Assembly: GCA_013314735.1 (NCBI GenBank)
Contig: JABUFD010000005.1
Span: forward strand, 124,001-188,000
From: Anaerolineae bacterium
GTDB lineage: Bacteria > Chloroflexota > Anaerolineae > Anaerolineales > Anaerolineaceae
Length of the DNA stretch: 64,000 bases
Direction: 5' to 3'
A program made the translations under genes and the position numbers. The notes below the pieces were generated by a model. The model was not told where the DNA came from. It saw only the letters and a program-made list of their open reading frames with translations, and did no database searches. Positions 8,778 to 19,533 of the stretch are shown here, one piece after another. Position 1 is the first letter of the stretch, and every line of letters starts with the position of its first letter.

Positions 8778-9871
8778 GGTTTTGCTTCCCCCGCGATATC
8801 TTCCACTGCTGTCCACTGTCCCCCATTGGTCGCGCTCTGATACGCGGCGGCACAAATGGCGGCATTCACCGCCCCGTCGTAAAATGAGGGGTATGCGGGA
8901 GTGGATTGTTGGCTTCCCTTCTGGATGGCCTGGTAAAAAGCGGCAATGCTGTCGCGGAACGTCCCGGCAAATCCACCACCGAAGGGAAATGTGCACGTGG
9001 TAACCCCTGTGGATTTTCCCGCCTGGTGCAGTCGATACGGTTCTTCCGAATCCCACCACACGGAGTGCGTGCGGCTGTCGACTTCAATCTGCAACTGGTT
9101 AATCCTCCCGTGGGCGGTTTCAGAAACCACCAGACTGCCCATTGCACCGTTGGAGAATTGCAGCGAAATCACCGCGGCATCTTCAGAGTCGACAGGCAGG
9201 TTTGCGGTATGGTGGGCATCCGGCAGGTACATCGTACCGTTTTCGAGCCTGCGTTCCGGTGAAAACCGGGCAAAATGGGCAGAGACAGCACTGACTTCCA
9301 ACCCGGTCAGGTACCGTGCCAGGTCAAACCAGTGCGACCCGATTTCAGTGACTGCCCGCATGCACCCCGCCTGTTCGGGCTGGTATCGCCATGAGTATGC
9401 TGCTGGCAGGGCATGAAATTCTTGCAGGTATCTGCCATGGAGCAGGCAGGGATCGCCGAAGGCTGTTGATATGATGACACTTTGCGCCTGGTGGCAGGCT
9501 TCATGAAAGCGCACATTGAAGTTCACCGCTGCAATGCGCTGCCTGCTACGGGCGAGGTGGTATAGTTCGGCAGCCCTGGCTGGCTCCAGGCACAGCGGTT
9601 TTTCACAAAATACATGCATCCCGGCTGTTAACGCGTCCTTTGCCAGTCCATAATGGGATGCGGGTGGGGTGCAGATATGAACAGCATCCACCGGCAGGGA
9701 AAAGGCAAGGCATGGGTCGGTGGCAGCAGCGGCGGCGTTGTGTTGGCGGGCAAAGGCTTCGGCTTTTTCCTGTTGCGGGTGTACTACCACAGCCAGTTGA
9801 TGGCCCAACTCGGTCAATGACCTGGCGTGAATTTCTGCTGCAAATCCCGTTCCAATAATTGCTGCCCGCAT
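8774..9871 (-). CDS. Gfo/Idh/MocA family oxidoreductase
   Basis: 365 residues. The N-terminal Rossmann fold (IIGTGFAAEIHARSL) binds NAD(P), and the family CEKPL motif at about 93-97 contributes the catalytic/cofactor-binding Lys; a C-terminal alpha/beta domain (EIGSHWFDLARYL) binds substrate. Such enzymes oxidise or reduce sugars, inositols and related compounds; the substrate is not predictable. AGGAAGGAAA precedes the ATG. It is followed with a 4-base overlap by the DUF985 cupin. Confidence 0.9.
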   Translation of the reverse strand: MRAAIIGTGFAAEIHARSLTELGHQLAVVVHPQQEKAEAFARQHNAAAAATDPCLAFSLPVDAVHICTPPASHYGLAKDALTAGMHVFCEKPLCLEPARAAELYHLARSRQRIAAVNFNVRFHEACHQAQSVIISTAFGDPCLLHGRYLQEFHALPAAYSWRYQPEQAGCMRAVTEIGSHWFDLARYLTGLEVSAVSAHFARFSPERRLENGTMYLPDAHHTANLPVDSEDAAVISLQFSNGAMGSLVVSETAHGRINQLQIEVDSRTHSVWWDSEEPYRLHQAGKSTGVTTCTFPFGGGFAGTFRDSIAAFYQAIQKGSQQSTPAYPSFYDGAVNAAICAAAYQSATNGGQWTAVEDIAGEAKP

Positions 9872-10035
9872 GGGTTTCCTTCCTGATTCAGAACCTCATT
9901 CTAATTGTAGTCAACGGTATGAAAAATGTATAGGGGGCAGTCCAGGGGAGTGTTAGAATTGTATAAATATTGCAGCATAGCGTTTTCTGCTAATGAAATT
10001 TTGAACAAAGTGGGATAAAATTCAATTACATCTCG

Positions 10036-10140
10036 ATGAACAAACAAGCTGGAGGTGTTAACCCTCTGGATGACGTATCCACGATTCTTGTGGAAATAGA
10101 AAAGAAAGCATTATCGGTGAAGGAGCATTATTGTGTCTAG
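10036..10140 (+). CDS. Possible 34-residue leader ORF overlapping the clpC start
   Basis: An open frame MNKQAGGVNPLDDVST... of 34 codons ends in TAG inside the first codons of clpC, overlapping its GTG by eight bases. There is no clear ribosome binding site before its ATG. It may simply be chance reading of the 5' leader, or a small peptide whose translation couples to clpC. The rest of the 261-base gap before clpC is AT-rich and may hold the clpC promoter, but I see no confident -35/-10 pair and no CIRCE element. Confidence 0.25.
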   Translation: MNKQAGGVNPLDDVSTILVEIEKKALSVKEHYCV

Positions 10141-12646
10141 CATGCAGAAATTTACACCGCGCGCGAAGCAAGTGTTGACCCTGGCGCACCAGGAGGCGGA
10201 ACGCGCGAATAGCACAACGATCAATACTGAGCATCTTCTGCTGGGCCTGGTCCGCGAAGAAAGTGGTGTTGCCGGGCGTGTGCTGAAGGAACTGGGGATG
10301 GAGGAGGGCCGTATCCGCCAGATATTAAAAGAATTCGTGGAGGCAAGCCAACCAGAAGAAAGTGAAGCGCGGGAAATTGCCATCTCTACCGGTGTGCAGA
10401 GCGTGCTGGAAAAGGCGATCAACGAGGCGCACAGCGTCGGCCATCCTTACATCGGTACAGAACACCTGTTGTTGGGTCTGATCCGTTCAGAGGATGGTTA
10501 TGCAGCCCTCATTTTCCGTAAGATGGGCATCACCCCAGAAATGGTGCGCCGCCAGACACGCCGTATGCTGGAAGAAGGTACCAGCAAAAAGTCGGAAGAG
10601 CAAACGGCAGCTGTGAGTGCTACCACTGGCAGCAAAAAAGAAGAGAAGGAAAAAGCAAAAACTCCGCTGACAGATCAGCTGGCCACCGACCTGACCGCCC
10701 TGGCGGTACAGGGAAAATTGGATCCGGTGATCGGCCGCCAGAATGAAATTGAGCGCGTGATCCAAATTCTGGCACGCCGTACCAAGAACAACCCGGCTCT
10801 GATTGGCGAACCCGGTGTTGGGAAGACAGCAATTGTCGAAGGCCTGGCGCAACGCATCATCGAAGGCGATGTGCCCACCCCGCTGCTGGGGAAACAGGTG
10901 ATGCAGCTGGATGTGGGTTCGCTTGTGGCTGGTACCATGTACCGTGGGCAGTTCGAAGAGCGCCTGAAGCGGGTGATCGACGAATTAAAATCCTCCGGCG
11001 CCATCCTGTTCATTGATGAGATGCACATGCTCGTCGGCGCGGGAGCAGGTGGTTCCTCGGTGGACGCGGCCAATATTCTCAAACCGGCACTGTCGCGCGG
11101 TGAGTTGCAGGTGATCGGTGCCAGTACAATGGACGAATACCGCAAACATATTGAAAGTGATGCGGCACTGGAGCGGCGCTTCCAGCCGATCATTGTCAAT
11201 GAACCCTCCGCCGAAGAAACCCTCGAGATCCTGCGCGGCATCCGTCCGCCGTACGAGGAGCACCACTGCCTGACGATCACGGATGAAGCCCTTGAAGCTG
11301 CGGTTTACCTCAGCTCACGCTATGTCACCGAGCGATTCCTGCCCGACAAGGCCATTGACCTGATCGATGAATCGGCCTCCCGTGTGCGGATGTATAAAAA
11401 CCCGACCGCCAAACGTGCCAAGGAATTGACCCGCGAATTGTACGAAGTGCGTGGACAGCTCAAAGAAGCCAGCGAGGGGGATGACCCCGATCAACTGGCG
11501 GTACTGCAGCAGCAGGAACTTGATCTGGACCAGGAATTGGCTGAAATCCGCAGTACCTGGAGCCGCGAAACCAGCCCGAGCGTCGGTCCGGAAGATATTG
11601 CCGAGGTGGTATCAATGCTGACCGGCATCCCGGTAATGCAGCTGCGCCAGGAAGAATCCGAGCGCCTGTTGCACATGGAAGATGAAATGACGCAGTCCAT
11701 CATTGGCCAGCGTGAAGCAATAGAAACGATTTCGAAGGCTGTACGCCGTGCGCGTTCCGGCATGAAGGATCCCCGCCGCCCGATTGGTTCGTTCGTGTTC
11801 CTTGGCCCGACTGGTGTGGGGAAGACCGAATTAACCAAGGCGCTGGCGCGCTTCCTGTTCGGCAGTGAAGACGCCCTGATCCAGCTCGATATGAGTGAGT
11901 TCATGGAACGACATAACGTCAGCCGGTTGGTAGGGTCGCCTCCGGGGTATATCGGTTATGATGATGCCGGGCAATTGACCGAAACCATCCGCCGCAAACC
12001 CTACTCGATCGTCGTTTTTGATGAGATTGAAAAAGCGCATCCGGAAACCCATAACATGCTGCTGCAGATCATGGAAGAGGGGCATTTGTCGGACGCCCGC
12101 GGCCGCAAGGTTGATTTCCGCAACACGATCATCATTATGACCTCCAATATCGGGGCGGACCTGATCAAGCGCCAGACCTCGCTAGGTTTCTTGCAGAATG
12201 ACCCGGAAAGGGAAGAGGGGCGCGCGTATGATGAAATGCGCCGCAAGCTGATGGACCAACTGAAGAAAATCTTCCGGCTCGAATTCATGAACCGCCTGGA
12301 CGGGGTGATTGTGTTCCATGCCTTGAACAAGTCTGACATTCGCCAGATAGTTTCGCTGGAATTGGAAAAAGTCAGCAAACGGCTGGCGGAACACCAGATA
12401 AAAATGGAAGTTACCAACCTGGCGATGGATGAACTGGTTGAGCAGGGCTACGATCCCGAAATGGGTGCCCGTCCGCTGCGCCGTGTGATTCAGAACAGGC
12501 TGGAGGATGCCATCTCAGAAGCGTTGCTCTCTCACCAATTCACCGAGGGTGACATCATCAAGGTGGATGTGGCTGAGACAGAAAGCGGCAAGGAGTTTGT
12601 TTTCAGTAAAGTGGAAAGCCTGAAAGCTGAGGCAATCCTGGGTTAA
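10133..12646 (+). CDS. clpC: ATP-dependent Clp protease ATP-binding subunit ClpC
   Basis: 837 residues: two N-terminal Clp repeats (about 1-145), AAA+ domain 1 with Walker [10 protein letters not shown] near 226-234, a coiled middle domain (about 410-480) typical of ClpC, AAA+ domain 2 with Walker [10 protein letters not shown] near 560-568, and an LGF tripeptide near 685, where ClpC docks onto ClpP. It unfolds proteins and feeds them to ClpP in stress response and quality control. The GTG start is supported by GAAGGAG 7 bases upstream; the next in-frame ATG (9 bases later) is too far. No clpP, mcsA/mcsB or ctsR lies beside it. A strong terminator follows. Confidence 0.96.
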   Translation: MSSMQKFTPRAKQVLTLAHQEAERANSTTINTEHLLLGLVREESGVAGRVLKELGMEEGRIRQILKEFVEASQPEESEAREIAISTGVQSVLEKAINEAHSVGHPYIGTEHLLLGLIRSEDGYAALIFRKMGITPEMVRRQTRRMLEEGTSKKSEEQTAAVSATTGSKKEEKEKAKTPLTDQLATDLTALAVQGKLDPVIGRQNEIERVIQILARRTKNNPALIGEPGVGKTAIVEGLAQRIIEGDVPTPLLGKQVMQLDVGSLVAGTMYRGQFEERLKRVIDELKSSGAILFIDEMHMLVGAGAGGSSVDAANILKPALSRGELQVIGASTMDEYRKHIESDAALERRFQPIIVNEPSAEETLEILRGIRPPYEEHHCLTITDEALEAAVYLSSRYVTERFLPDKAIDLIDESASRVRMYKNPTAKRAKELTRELYEVRGQLKEASEGDDPDQLAVLQQQELDLDQELAEIRSTWSRETSPSVGPEDIAEVVSMLTGIPVMQLRQEESERLLHMEDEMTQSIIGQREAIETISKAVRRARSGMKDPRRPIGSFVFLGPTGVGKTELTKALARFLFGSEDALIQLDMSEFMERHNVSRLVGSPPGYIGYDDAGQLTETIRRKPYSIVVFDEIEKAHPETHNMLLQIMEEGHLSDARGRKVDFRNTIIIMTSNIGADLIKRQTSLGFLQNDPEREEGRAYDEMRRKLMDQLKKIFRLEFMNRLDGVIVFHALNKSDIRQIVSLELEKVSKRLAEHQIKMEVTNLAMDELVEQGYDPEMGARPLRRVIQNRLEDAISEALLSHQFTEGDIIKVDVAETESGKEFVFSKVESLKAEAILG

Positions 12647-12650
12647 TCCA

Positions 12651-12684
12651 AAATCGGAAGCCGGAAAGGCTTCCGATTTTTTTT
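12651..12684 (+). terminator. Rho-independent terminator of clpC
   Basis: Perfect 12-base stem AAATCGGAAGCC / GGCTTCCGATTT with loop GGAAA, followed by eight T. Confidence 0.93.
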
Positions 12685-12814
12685 GACTGTCATTCATCCC
12701 GGGTTGTTTTAGCCGCCTCCCGATGGCTGGCCTGATTAACAGAATTCCTACATCCATCGGTTAGAATGACACTATGGAAAACCATTAACGAAAAAAAGTT
12801 AAGGAGAAACATGT

Positions 12815-14002
12815 ATGGCAGCAGAAGAAACCACTATCGAACAGTTCGCGATCACTGCTGAGGCATTATACGAACGGATCTTAAGCAAACAGCCTTTTGC
12901 ACTCGTCGATGTGCGTAGCGCTGATTTATTCAACCCCAATGACTTCATGGATGATGCCTCATTGGAGGTGTTGCACATCCCTTACACGGAATTCATGGAT
13001 GATTTGCAATCTGCATTGGCAAAATTACCGCAAGATAAGGAATGCATCTTCATATGCCGATCCGGCACCAAAACCAGGATCGTGATGTCGATCATCAAGG
13101 ACTTGCCGTTTGAAAAAGGTTGGGTTCCCGGCGGACTGGGAGCATGGCGAAATTTTTACGATCCGCGCCTGGCCGCAGTGTGGCCTTCCGGTAGCCTCTA
13201 CCAGATCGCCCGGCCTGGGCGCGGAGACCTCAGTTACGTCATCATTGATGGGGGCGATGCGGTTGTCATTGATCCCATGCGTAATATATCGATCTACACC
13301 CGTTTGATTGCCGATCAACAGGCGCAGCTCGTTGCCATTTTTGACACGCATAACCATGCTGACCGCATCAGCGGTGGACGTTTTTTGGCAGAGGAAACCG
13401 GTGCGCCGTATTTCAAGCACCCCTACGATGCGATCCACCTGGTAGACCGCATGCCGATGCGTGCCCCGTACCGGCCGTTGTGGGATGGCGATTCTTTTCA
13501 GGTGGGTGCTGCAGAGCTGCGCGCCATCTGGTTTCCGGGCCATACCCTGGGTATGACCAATTTCCGGTTGATCACAACGAATGGGAAAACCTTCCTGTTC
13601 ACCGGCGACGGTATTTTTATCCATTCCATTGGCCGGCCCGATTTGATGGGCAAAGGCGAACCGTGGGCGGAGATGCTGTACGACAGCCTGACCACCCGCC
13701 TGGCAGAAACCCTGGCGAAAAACCCGATCATTCTGCCAGCACATTTCCAGTATTTTTCTGAACAGAATGGGGAAGGTTTATTCAACCGTGATTATGAACA
13801 GCTGAAGGTCGAAAATCCATACCTGCGCCCGATGGAACGGCGTGAATTTGTGAAGTTGATCCTGGCAGATATTCCAGAAGCACCTGAAGAATATCTCGAA
13901 ATCCTGCGGATCAACCACGCTTTTCTGGATGTGTCAGACGATGTCGCGCAAACCCTGGAGGCCGGGAAAAACCTGTGCTCGGCCACGATCCTGGAGCATT
14001 AA
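12815..14002 (+). CDS. Rhodanese / metallo-beta-lactamase fusion (persulfide dioxygenase-like)
   Basis: 395 residues. An N-terminal rhodanese domain (about 10-120) has the active-site loop CRSGTKTR with Cys81, which carries the persulfide. A metallo-beta-lactamase domain follows with DTHNHADR (His179, His181), PGHT (His243) and TGD (Asp265). In ETHE1-type persulfide dioxygenases the iron is held by the first His of the THxHADH motif, the PGH His and the TGD Asp; all three are present, while the final His of the motif is Arg184. It probably handles sulfane sulfur, but the oxygenase activity is inferred. The C-terminal ~90 residues are family-specific. AAGGAG lies 8 bases before the ATG; a second out-of-frame ATG four bases earlier is ignored. 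Confidence 0.88.
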   Translation: MAAEETTIEQFAITAEALYERILSKQPFALVDVRSADLFNPNDFMDDASLEVLHIPYTEFMDDLQSALAKLPQDKECIFICRSGTKTRIVMSIIKDLPFEKGWVPGGLGAWRNFYDPRLAAVWPSGSLYQIARPGRGDLSYVIIDGGDAVVIDPMRNISIYTRLIADQQAQLVAIFDTHNHADRISGGRFLAEETGAPYFKHPYDAIHLVDRMPMRAPYRPLWDGDSFQVGAAELRAIWFPGHTLGMTNFRLITTNGKTFLFTGDGIFIHSIGRPDLMGKGEPWAEMLYDSLTTRLAETLAKNPIILPAHFQYFSEQNGEGLFNRDYEQLKVENPYLRPMERREFVKLILADIPEAPEEYLEILRINHAFLDVSDDVAQTLEAGKNLCSATILEH

Positions 14003-14069
14003 CCCTGCCAAATCGACACTCTGGGACAGATCAGAAGTGAGAGCGATGGTTTGATGAAACCGAACAGGT

Positions 14070-14570
14070 TTATTGGTTCAGGTTCCAGCGGGTGACATCC
14101 TCGGGGAATTTTGTCCATGCCATCACCTTGTGTGGCCTGAAGATGAACAAGCCACCGCCATCCCAGGCTTCGGGTGTGGGGGCGTATCCCAGGTGGGCAT
14201 ACTTCGCCTGGTATCCCGCTGAAATCCGTTCAGCCAGGTTCCGCTCCGGCGCAGTTTGCAGAATCTCGGCTCTCCCTTCAAGAATCACCGCATGCAGCCC
14301 ATCTTCCAGGTGCACGACTACATTTGGATTGGCCTGGATATTCCTGCCGCGGCGAGTGTCGGGACTCCCGTCGCCGTAAAGGGTATTCTCCAACCACACC
14401 CCCCAGATCGGACTGGCAGCGGGAAAGCCCGCAGGTGAAGCGGTAATGATCCAATAATTCTCAGATATTCCCATGCGTTCAGTAATATACTGCCACGAGA
14501 GGAGTTCTTCTTGATGGTCGGGTATGCCATATCCATCGGGGAAGTAAGGTCGGTCGACTTTCATATCCAT
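14070..14570 (-). CDS. Pyridoxamine 5'-phosphate oxidase-family protein
   Basis: 166 residues with the split-barrel flavin/F420-binding fold: WIITASPAGFPAASPIWGVW, NIQANPNVVVHLEDG and AVILEGRAEI are the classic strands. Members bind FMN, F420 or heme and act on diverse substrates; nothing here identifies which. No strong ribosome binding site precedes either of two close ATG codons (residues 1 and 3). It follows the sirtuin gene on the same strand after about 50 bases. Confidence 0.85.
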   Translation of the reverse strand: MDMKVDRPYFPDGYGIPDHQEELLSWQYITERMGISENYWIITASPAGFPAASPIWGVWLENTLYGDGSPDTRRGRNIQANPNVVVHLEDGLHAVILEGRAEILQTAPERNLAERISAGYQAKYAHLGYAPTPEAWDGGGLFIFRPHKVMAWTKFPEDVTRWNLNQ

Positions 14571-14620
14571 CGTATTCTACTTTCTGGGGTGAAAAATCCG
14601 GGTGTATCTGGAAAAACTTC

Positions 14621-15370
14621 TTAGCCATCCGGCAACATTCTTTGCAACCGGCACAAGACCTCACTGGCTGTGCCCCGCAAAAAGATGTCGGTGATGGTAT
14701 CAGTAAATTCAGAAGGCCGCACGTTGATTTCGATGATGATTGCTCCGTTGCGTTTGGCCTCTACCGGCATGGAGCAGGCGGGATGGACTTCCCCGGTGGT
14801 GCCAACCACCAGCCAAACGTCCGAGTGCTGCGTTTCGCCATAAGCTGCCTCATATGCCTCGTATGGGATACCTTCACCGTAAAACACAAAGTCAGGTTTC
14901 AACACCTTGCTGCACTGATTACAGCGTGGGGGAATGGCAGCCAGCACTTCGGGTGATGCTGGTTCACGGCTGCCGCAGCCCAGGCAGACCAGTTGCTGGT
15001 TATTGCCATGAAACTCAATCACGCGCTGGCTGCCGGCGGCCTGGTGCAGGTGGTCGATATTCTGGGTGATTACACCGCCCGGCAGCCAGCCGCCTGTTTC
15101 CCAGGCTGCCAGCACCTGGTGGGCCGCATTGGGTTGTGCCGTGCCAAAATAATCATAGAAAATTTCCTTGATGACCATCCACGCTTCACGCGGGTAGCGC
15201 AGGAAGTATTCCAGGTCCAGGCAGGAAGGGTCGTATTTTGACCATAGACCGCCCGGACCGCGGAAGGGGGGGATACCGCTTTCCACCGAAATCCCCGCGC
15301 CGGTGAATGCAATGGCGCGACGGGCGTTGCGCAGACGACGGGCAGCCATCTCGAGCAATTGCTGATCCAT
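14621..15370 (-). CDS. Sir2-family NAD-dependent protein deacylase
   Basis: 249 residues. Sirtuin signatures: GAGISVESGIPPFRG near 23-37 (NAD pocket), TQNIDHLHQAAGS, the catalytic His in EFHGNNQ, and two CxxC pairs (CLGC, CNQC) for the structural zinc. It removes acyl groups from protein lysines with NAD consumption. The start is uncertain: this ATG begins just after the upstream stop, while another in-frame ATG at 15385 would overlap it by 11 bases; neither has a clear ribosome binding site. Tight packing with the helical-repeat gene suggests one transcript. Confidence 0.92.
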   Translation of the reverse strand: MDQQLLEMAARRLRNARRAIAFTGAGISVESGIPPFRGPGGLWSKYDPSCLDLEYFLRYPREAWMVIKEIFYDYFGTAQPNAAHQVLAAWETGGWLPGGVITQNIDHLHQAAGSQRVIEFHGNNQQLVCLGCGSREPASPEVLAAIPPRCNQCSKVLKPDFVFYGEGIPYEAYEAAYGETQHSDVWLVVGTTGEVHPACSMPVEAKRNGAIIIEINVRPSEFTDTITDIFLRGTASEVLCRLQRMLPDG

Positions 15371-15374
15371 CGGG

Positions 15375-16190
15375 TCATCCAGCATCTTTTTGTTCGCTTT
15401 CTGCCAATCCGCGCCGGATCTGCCGCTCCTGCTCTGCATCAAAGTGGGCAGCCCATGCCCGGATCAGGCGGCGCCCGCGTTGTTCAATGGCAAAGGGTGC
15501 GATTTCCTGCAGAAAATAGGCAGTTTCGACGGGAGAGCGCACCGCCAATGCCTCACCGAGCGACCGCAGCAGATTGTCCTGTTGGCGGGGCGGGTTTAAC
15601 AGGTAAGGTTCCAGCAAGCGGTACACCGGCGGGAGGTTCAGGAAGGCTGCATCTTCAACCACTGAAAACAGGGCGACCAGGCCGGTTTCCTGCTGCTGTG
15701 GGTGGTTGGAGCGCATGTGGTCTTCGATCCATGCCAACCATTGCGCCGGCACCTCTGACCGCAGCCGGCGGCTGCCCCGCAGAACAAACTGGCGCCGCAT
15801 CCAGGCAGATTCTTCTTGTTCACAAAAAGTACGCAATGCATCAAGCACGGCCTCTGCCCCTGTCGATGGGATATTTCCCAAAATTTCACCAGCCAGCAGG
15901 CGTACTTCTGCGAAACGGTCGATCGCCAGCAAATCGCCCAGGCGCAATGCGGCGCCGGTATTTTGTGAACAAAACGCCGGCAGGTTGATTTCGATTTCGC
16001 GCAGCACCAGGGGCGGCAGGTGATAAGCGGGTTCCGGCAAGTTTGGCGCAAGGCCGGAAGGCCGGTGCGCTGGAAGTCCGTAGCGTTCGAAGATGCCGCG
16101 CAGCTGGTGCAGAAAATCGGTAGGGCGGGTGAATGCCAGCATCAGTTGATCCACCTGTTCCCGGAAGACAGACATCTCGATGCCCGGCAT
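15375..16190 (-). CDS. Helical-repeat (HEAT-like) protein, function unknown
   Basis: 271 residues, almost all alpha-helical in composition, with repeated amphipathic helices (RLGDLLAIDRFAEVRLLAGEILGN, then further pairs) that resemble HEAT or DNA-alkylation-repair-type repeats. No catalytic motif was found. AGGAG lies 8 bases before the ATG. It sits 21 bases after proS and immediately before the sirtuin gene, so all three are likely cotranscribed; a scaffold role is only a guess. Confidence 0.65.
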   Translation of the reverse strand: MPGIEMSVFREQVDQLMLAFTRPTDFLHQLRGIFERYGLPAHRPSGLAPNLPEPAYHLPPLVLREIEINLPAFCSQNTGAALRLGDLLAIDRFAEVRLLAGEILGNIPSTGAEAVLDALRTFCEQEESAWMRRQFVLRGSRRLRSEVPAQWLAWIEDHMRSNHPQQQETGLVALFSVVEDAAFLNLPPVYRLLEPYLLNPPRQQDNLLRSLGEALAVRSPVETAYFLQEIAPFAIEQRGRRLIRAWAAHFDAEQERQIRRGLAESEQKDAG

Positions 16191-16211
16191 ACGATTTTCT
16201 CCTGCGAATGC

Positions 16212-17669
<1,458 letters not shown>

Positions 17670-17758
17670 TCAAATTGCTGGTTATTGGGGAAACAGCAGG
17701 CGGTAGCCTGTCGGTTCCGCTTTATTATACCTGATCGCAGGACGGCGGACTTTCGGAC

Positions 17759-18523
17759 TTAGGACGCGGGATGGTCTCCCACCAATTTTTTCCGCAGGCG
17801 TCCGATGTCATCAGCCGAAACACCGGCGGAAAGCAAGTATTGTTCGGTGGAGCCATAGCGATGACGGAGATGCGCCAGTACAGCCAGCATCATTTCAGCT
17901 GTGGCGGTGGGACGTGACCAGAACGGCAGATTTTCTTCGCTGCCGGCTTCCTCCAGTGCCTGCTGGTAAAGGTGCCGCAGGCGGTTCTGGCTTTCGGCAT
18001 AATCTGCCGCGATCCACGCTGCCGGTACCCCGGCGAGGTCCAGCAGCAGGGCGGCAATCGTACCGGTGCGGTCTTTTCCCGCCTGGCAGTGGATCAATAC
18101 CGCGCCGTCTGCAACAGCGGCGATGGTGCGCAGCACTTCCGCCACCATGTCAGGATAATGGTCGAGGATGATGGTGTACACCTCGGCCCGAGTTTTGGCC
18201 TGGCTGATCAATGCACCGACTTCCGGCAGAAATTTTTCCAGCGGTCGGTTGCACCAGGCAATTTCGAATTCATCCGGGATGGTGTAGGGTTCTTTTTGCA
18301 CTTCATGCGGAGCGCGCAGATCGATGATCAGGCGGACGCCGGCCTGCGCTACCGCCTGCCATCCGGCGGGGCTCAACTGACCGGGGTCGTCCGAACGGAT
18401 CACTTCTCCCCGGCGGGTTTGTGCGCCGCTTTCGATGGGCATACCGCCCAGGTCGCGCACATTGTGGCAGCCTTCCCAATTTAGGCTGCGTTCATTGAAC
18501 TTATTCATGATCGTATCCAACAT
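17759..18523 (-). CDS. Tyrosine-protein phosphatase (Y_phosphatase3 family)
   Basis: 254 residues. HCQAGKDRTG, around residue 145, is the CX5R P-loop of Cys-dependent phosphatases with the catalytic Cys, and NVRDLGG near the N-terminus is the diagnostic motif of the bacterial tyrosine/serine or lipid phosphatase branch (MptpB-like). Substrates in this branch include phosphotyrosine, phosphoserine and phosphoinositides. AAGGAGA precedes the ATG. It is separated from the next minus-strand gene by a 290-base gap with a hairpin and short repeats. Confidence 0.9.
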   Translation of the reverse strand: MLDTIMNKFNERSLNWEGCHNVRDLGGMPIESGAQTRRGEVIRSDDPGQLSPAGWQAVAQAGVRLIIDLRAPHEVQKEPYTIPDEFEIAWCNRPLEKFLPEVGALISQAKTRAEVYTIILDHYPDMVAEVLRTIAAVADGAVLIHCQAGKDRTGTIAALLLDLAGVPAAWIAADYAESQNRLRHLYQQALEEAGSEENLPFWSRPTATAEMMLAVLAHLRHRYGSTEQYLLSAGVSADDIGRLRKKLVGDHPAS

Positions 18524-18568
18524 TGACTCTCCTTGCCGGATGTTGATTGTAGCATAGCTTTAACAACG

Positions 18569-18601
18569 AAATGACCCGGATTCGCCGATCCCGGGTCATT
18601 T
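18569..18601 (-). terminator. Hairpin downstream of alaX
   Basis: An 11-base stem AAATGACCCGG / CCGGGTCATTT around an 11-base loop. There is no long T run on either strand, but its place after alaX on the minus strand fits a terminator. Confidence 0.5.
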
Positions 18602-18604
18602 TCA

Positions 18605-18670
18605 CTACCTGTAATATTGTTGCTACCAATAATTTTGTGCTACCAGTAAATTTGAACTACCAATAATCAA
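18605..18670. repeat. Four degenerate 17-18 bp tandem repeats in the gap before the phosphatase gene
   Basis: Units beginning CTACC(A/T)RTAA start at 18605, 18623, 18640 and 18657, with AT-rich tails. They lie in noncoding DNA between alaX and the tyrosine phosphatase gene. The rest of this 290-base gap contains the hairpin and an imperfect CCAACA/TGTTGG palindrome with a T run on the plus strand. Confidence 0.55.
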
Positions 18671-18813
18671 CCATTTATCAATTACAAGGTGATTATAGGT
18701 GACTTCACCTGCCGGCGCACGCGTAGATTGATGGGTTTCGTGCCAACATCTGTTGGTTTTTTTGTGAATCCCACTGGCGGATTGTAGAGTTTGTGTCCTG
18801 AATGATTTTTCGG

Positions 18814-19533
18814 TTACTCAATGGAGACATAAATGCGTTTATTGATCCTGCCCTTGCTTTTGTAATCAACCACGCGGATGTACCCGACTTCACGGGTGTT
18901 CTGCACATGGGTGCCGCCATCCGCCTGCAAATCGAGCCCGATGATTTCCACGGTGCGCACTTCGGGTATCCCTGGCGGCAGCAGGTTAATCTTGGTGCGA
19001 ATCAGGTCGGGGATGGCGAAGGCTTCATCACGCGGGAGAATTTTCACCCGCAGATCGCGTGCCGCTGTTACCTCGGCGTTGATGGCTGCTTCTATCGTTC
19101 CAGCCAGCTCTCCGCTGAAGTGCTCAAATTCAAAGTCCATCCTTCCCTGCAGGGGGTCCATATCACCGCCGGTGACGGAAGCACCGTAATCCCGCCATAC
19201 CACACCGCACAGGATATGCATTGCGGTGTGTGTGCGCATCAGCTGGTAGCGCCGTTCCCAATCCAGTTCACCCTGCACCGCGCTGCCAACCGCTGGCAGC
19301 GAATTTTCCGGTGATAGAAAATGCAGTATGTCAGCGCCTGATTTTTTCACCTTAACCACTGGCAGCATGGTTGAATTGCAATGCAGCGCGCCAAAATCAC
19401 AGGGTTGGCCGCCCCCGCCCGGGTAGAATGCGGTCTGATCCAGAACCACGGCATGGGCATTCGCGTCAACGGCGGTTATCATCGCGGAAAACTGTTTCAG
19501 GTAACTATCGGTCTGATACAGGGAAATGGTCAT
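18814..19533 (-). CDS. alaX: Alanyl-tRNA editing protein AlaX
   Basis: 239 residues, the medium AlaX form. It hydrolyses misacylated Ser-tRNA-Ala (or Gly) in trans. Zinc ligands: HTAMH near 100-104 (HxxxH) and the GGTH signature in QADGGTHVQNT; the Gly-rich PGGGGQP of the editing fold is present near 38-44. AAAGGAGA is placed well before the ATG. The start overlaps the stop of the glycosyltransferase gene by four bases (ATGA), an unexpected translational coupling. Confidence 0.95.
   Translation of the reverse strand: MTISLYQTDSYLKQFSAMITAVDANAHAVVLDQTAFYPGGGGQPCDFGALHCNSTMLPVVKVKKSGADILHFLSPENSLPAVGSAVQGELDWERRYQLMRTHTAMHILCGVVWRDYGASVTGGDMDPLQGRMDFEFEHFSGELAGTIEAAINAEVTAARDLRVKILPRDEAFAIPDLIRTKINLLPPGIPEVRTVEIIGLDLQADGGTHVQNTREVGYIRVVDYKSKGRINKRIYVSIE

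Noticed and set aside
13025-13744. 239-codon minus-strand open frame over the rhodanese/MBL gene
   Set aside because: Antisense to a gene with conserved catalytic motifs; no signal for expression.
18605-18670. CRISPR array
   Set aside because: Units of 17-18 bp are contiguous and degenerate, with no spacers and no cas genes.
18743-18763. CCAACA/TGTTGG palindrome followed by T run as a plus-strand terminator
   Set aside because: The two-base loop is too small and there is no plus-strand gene upstream of it to terminate.
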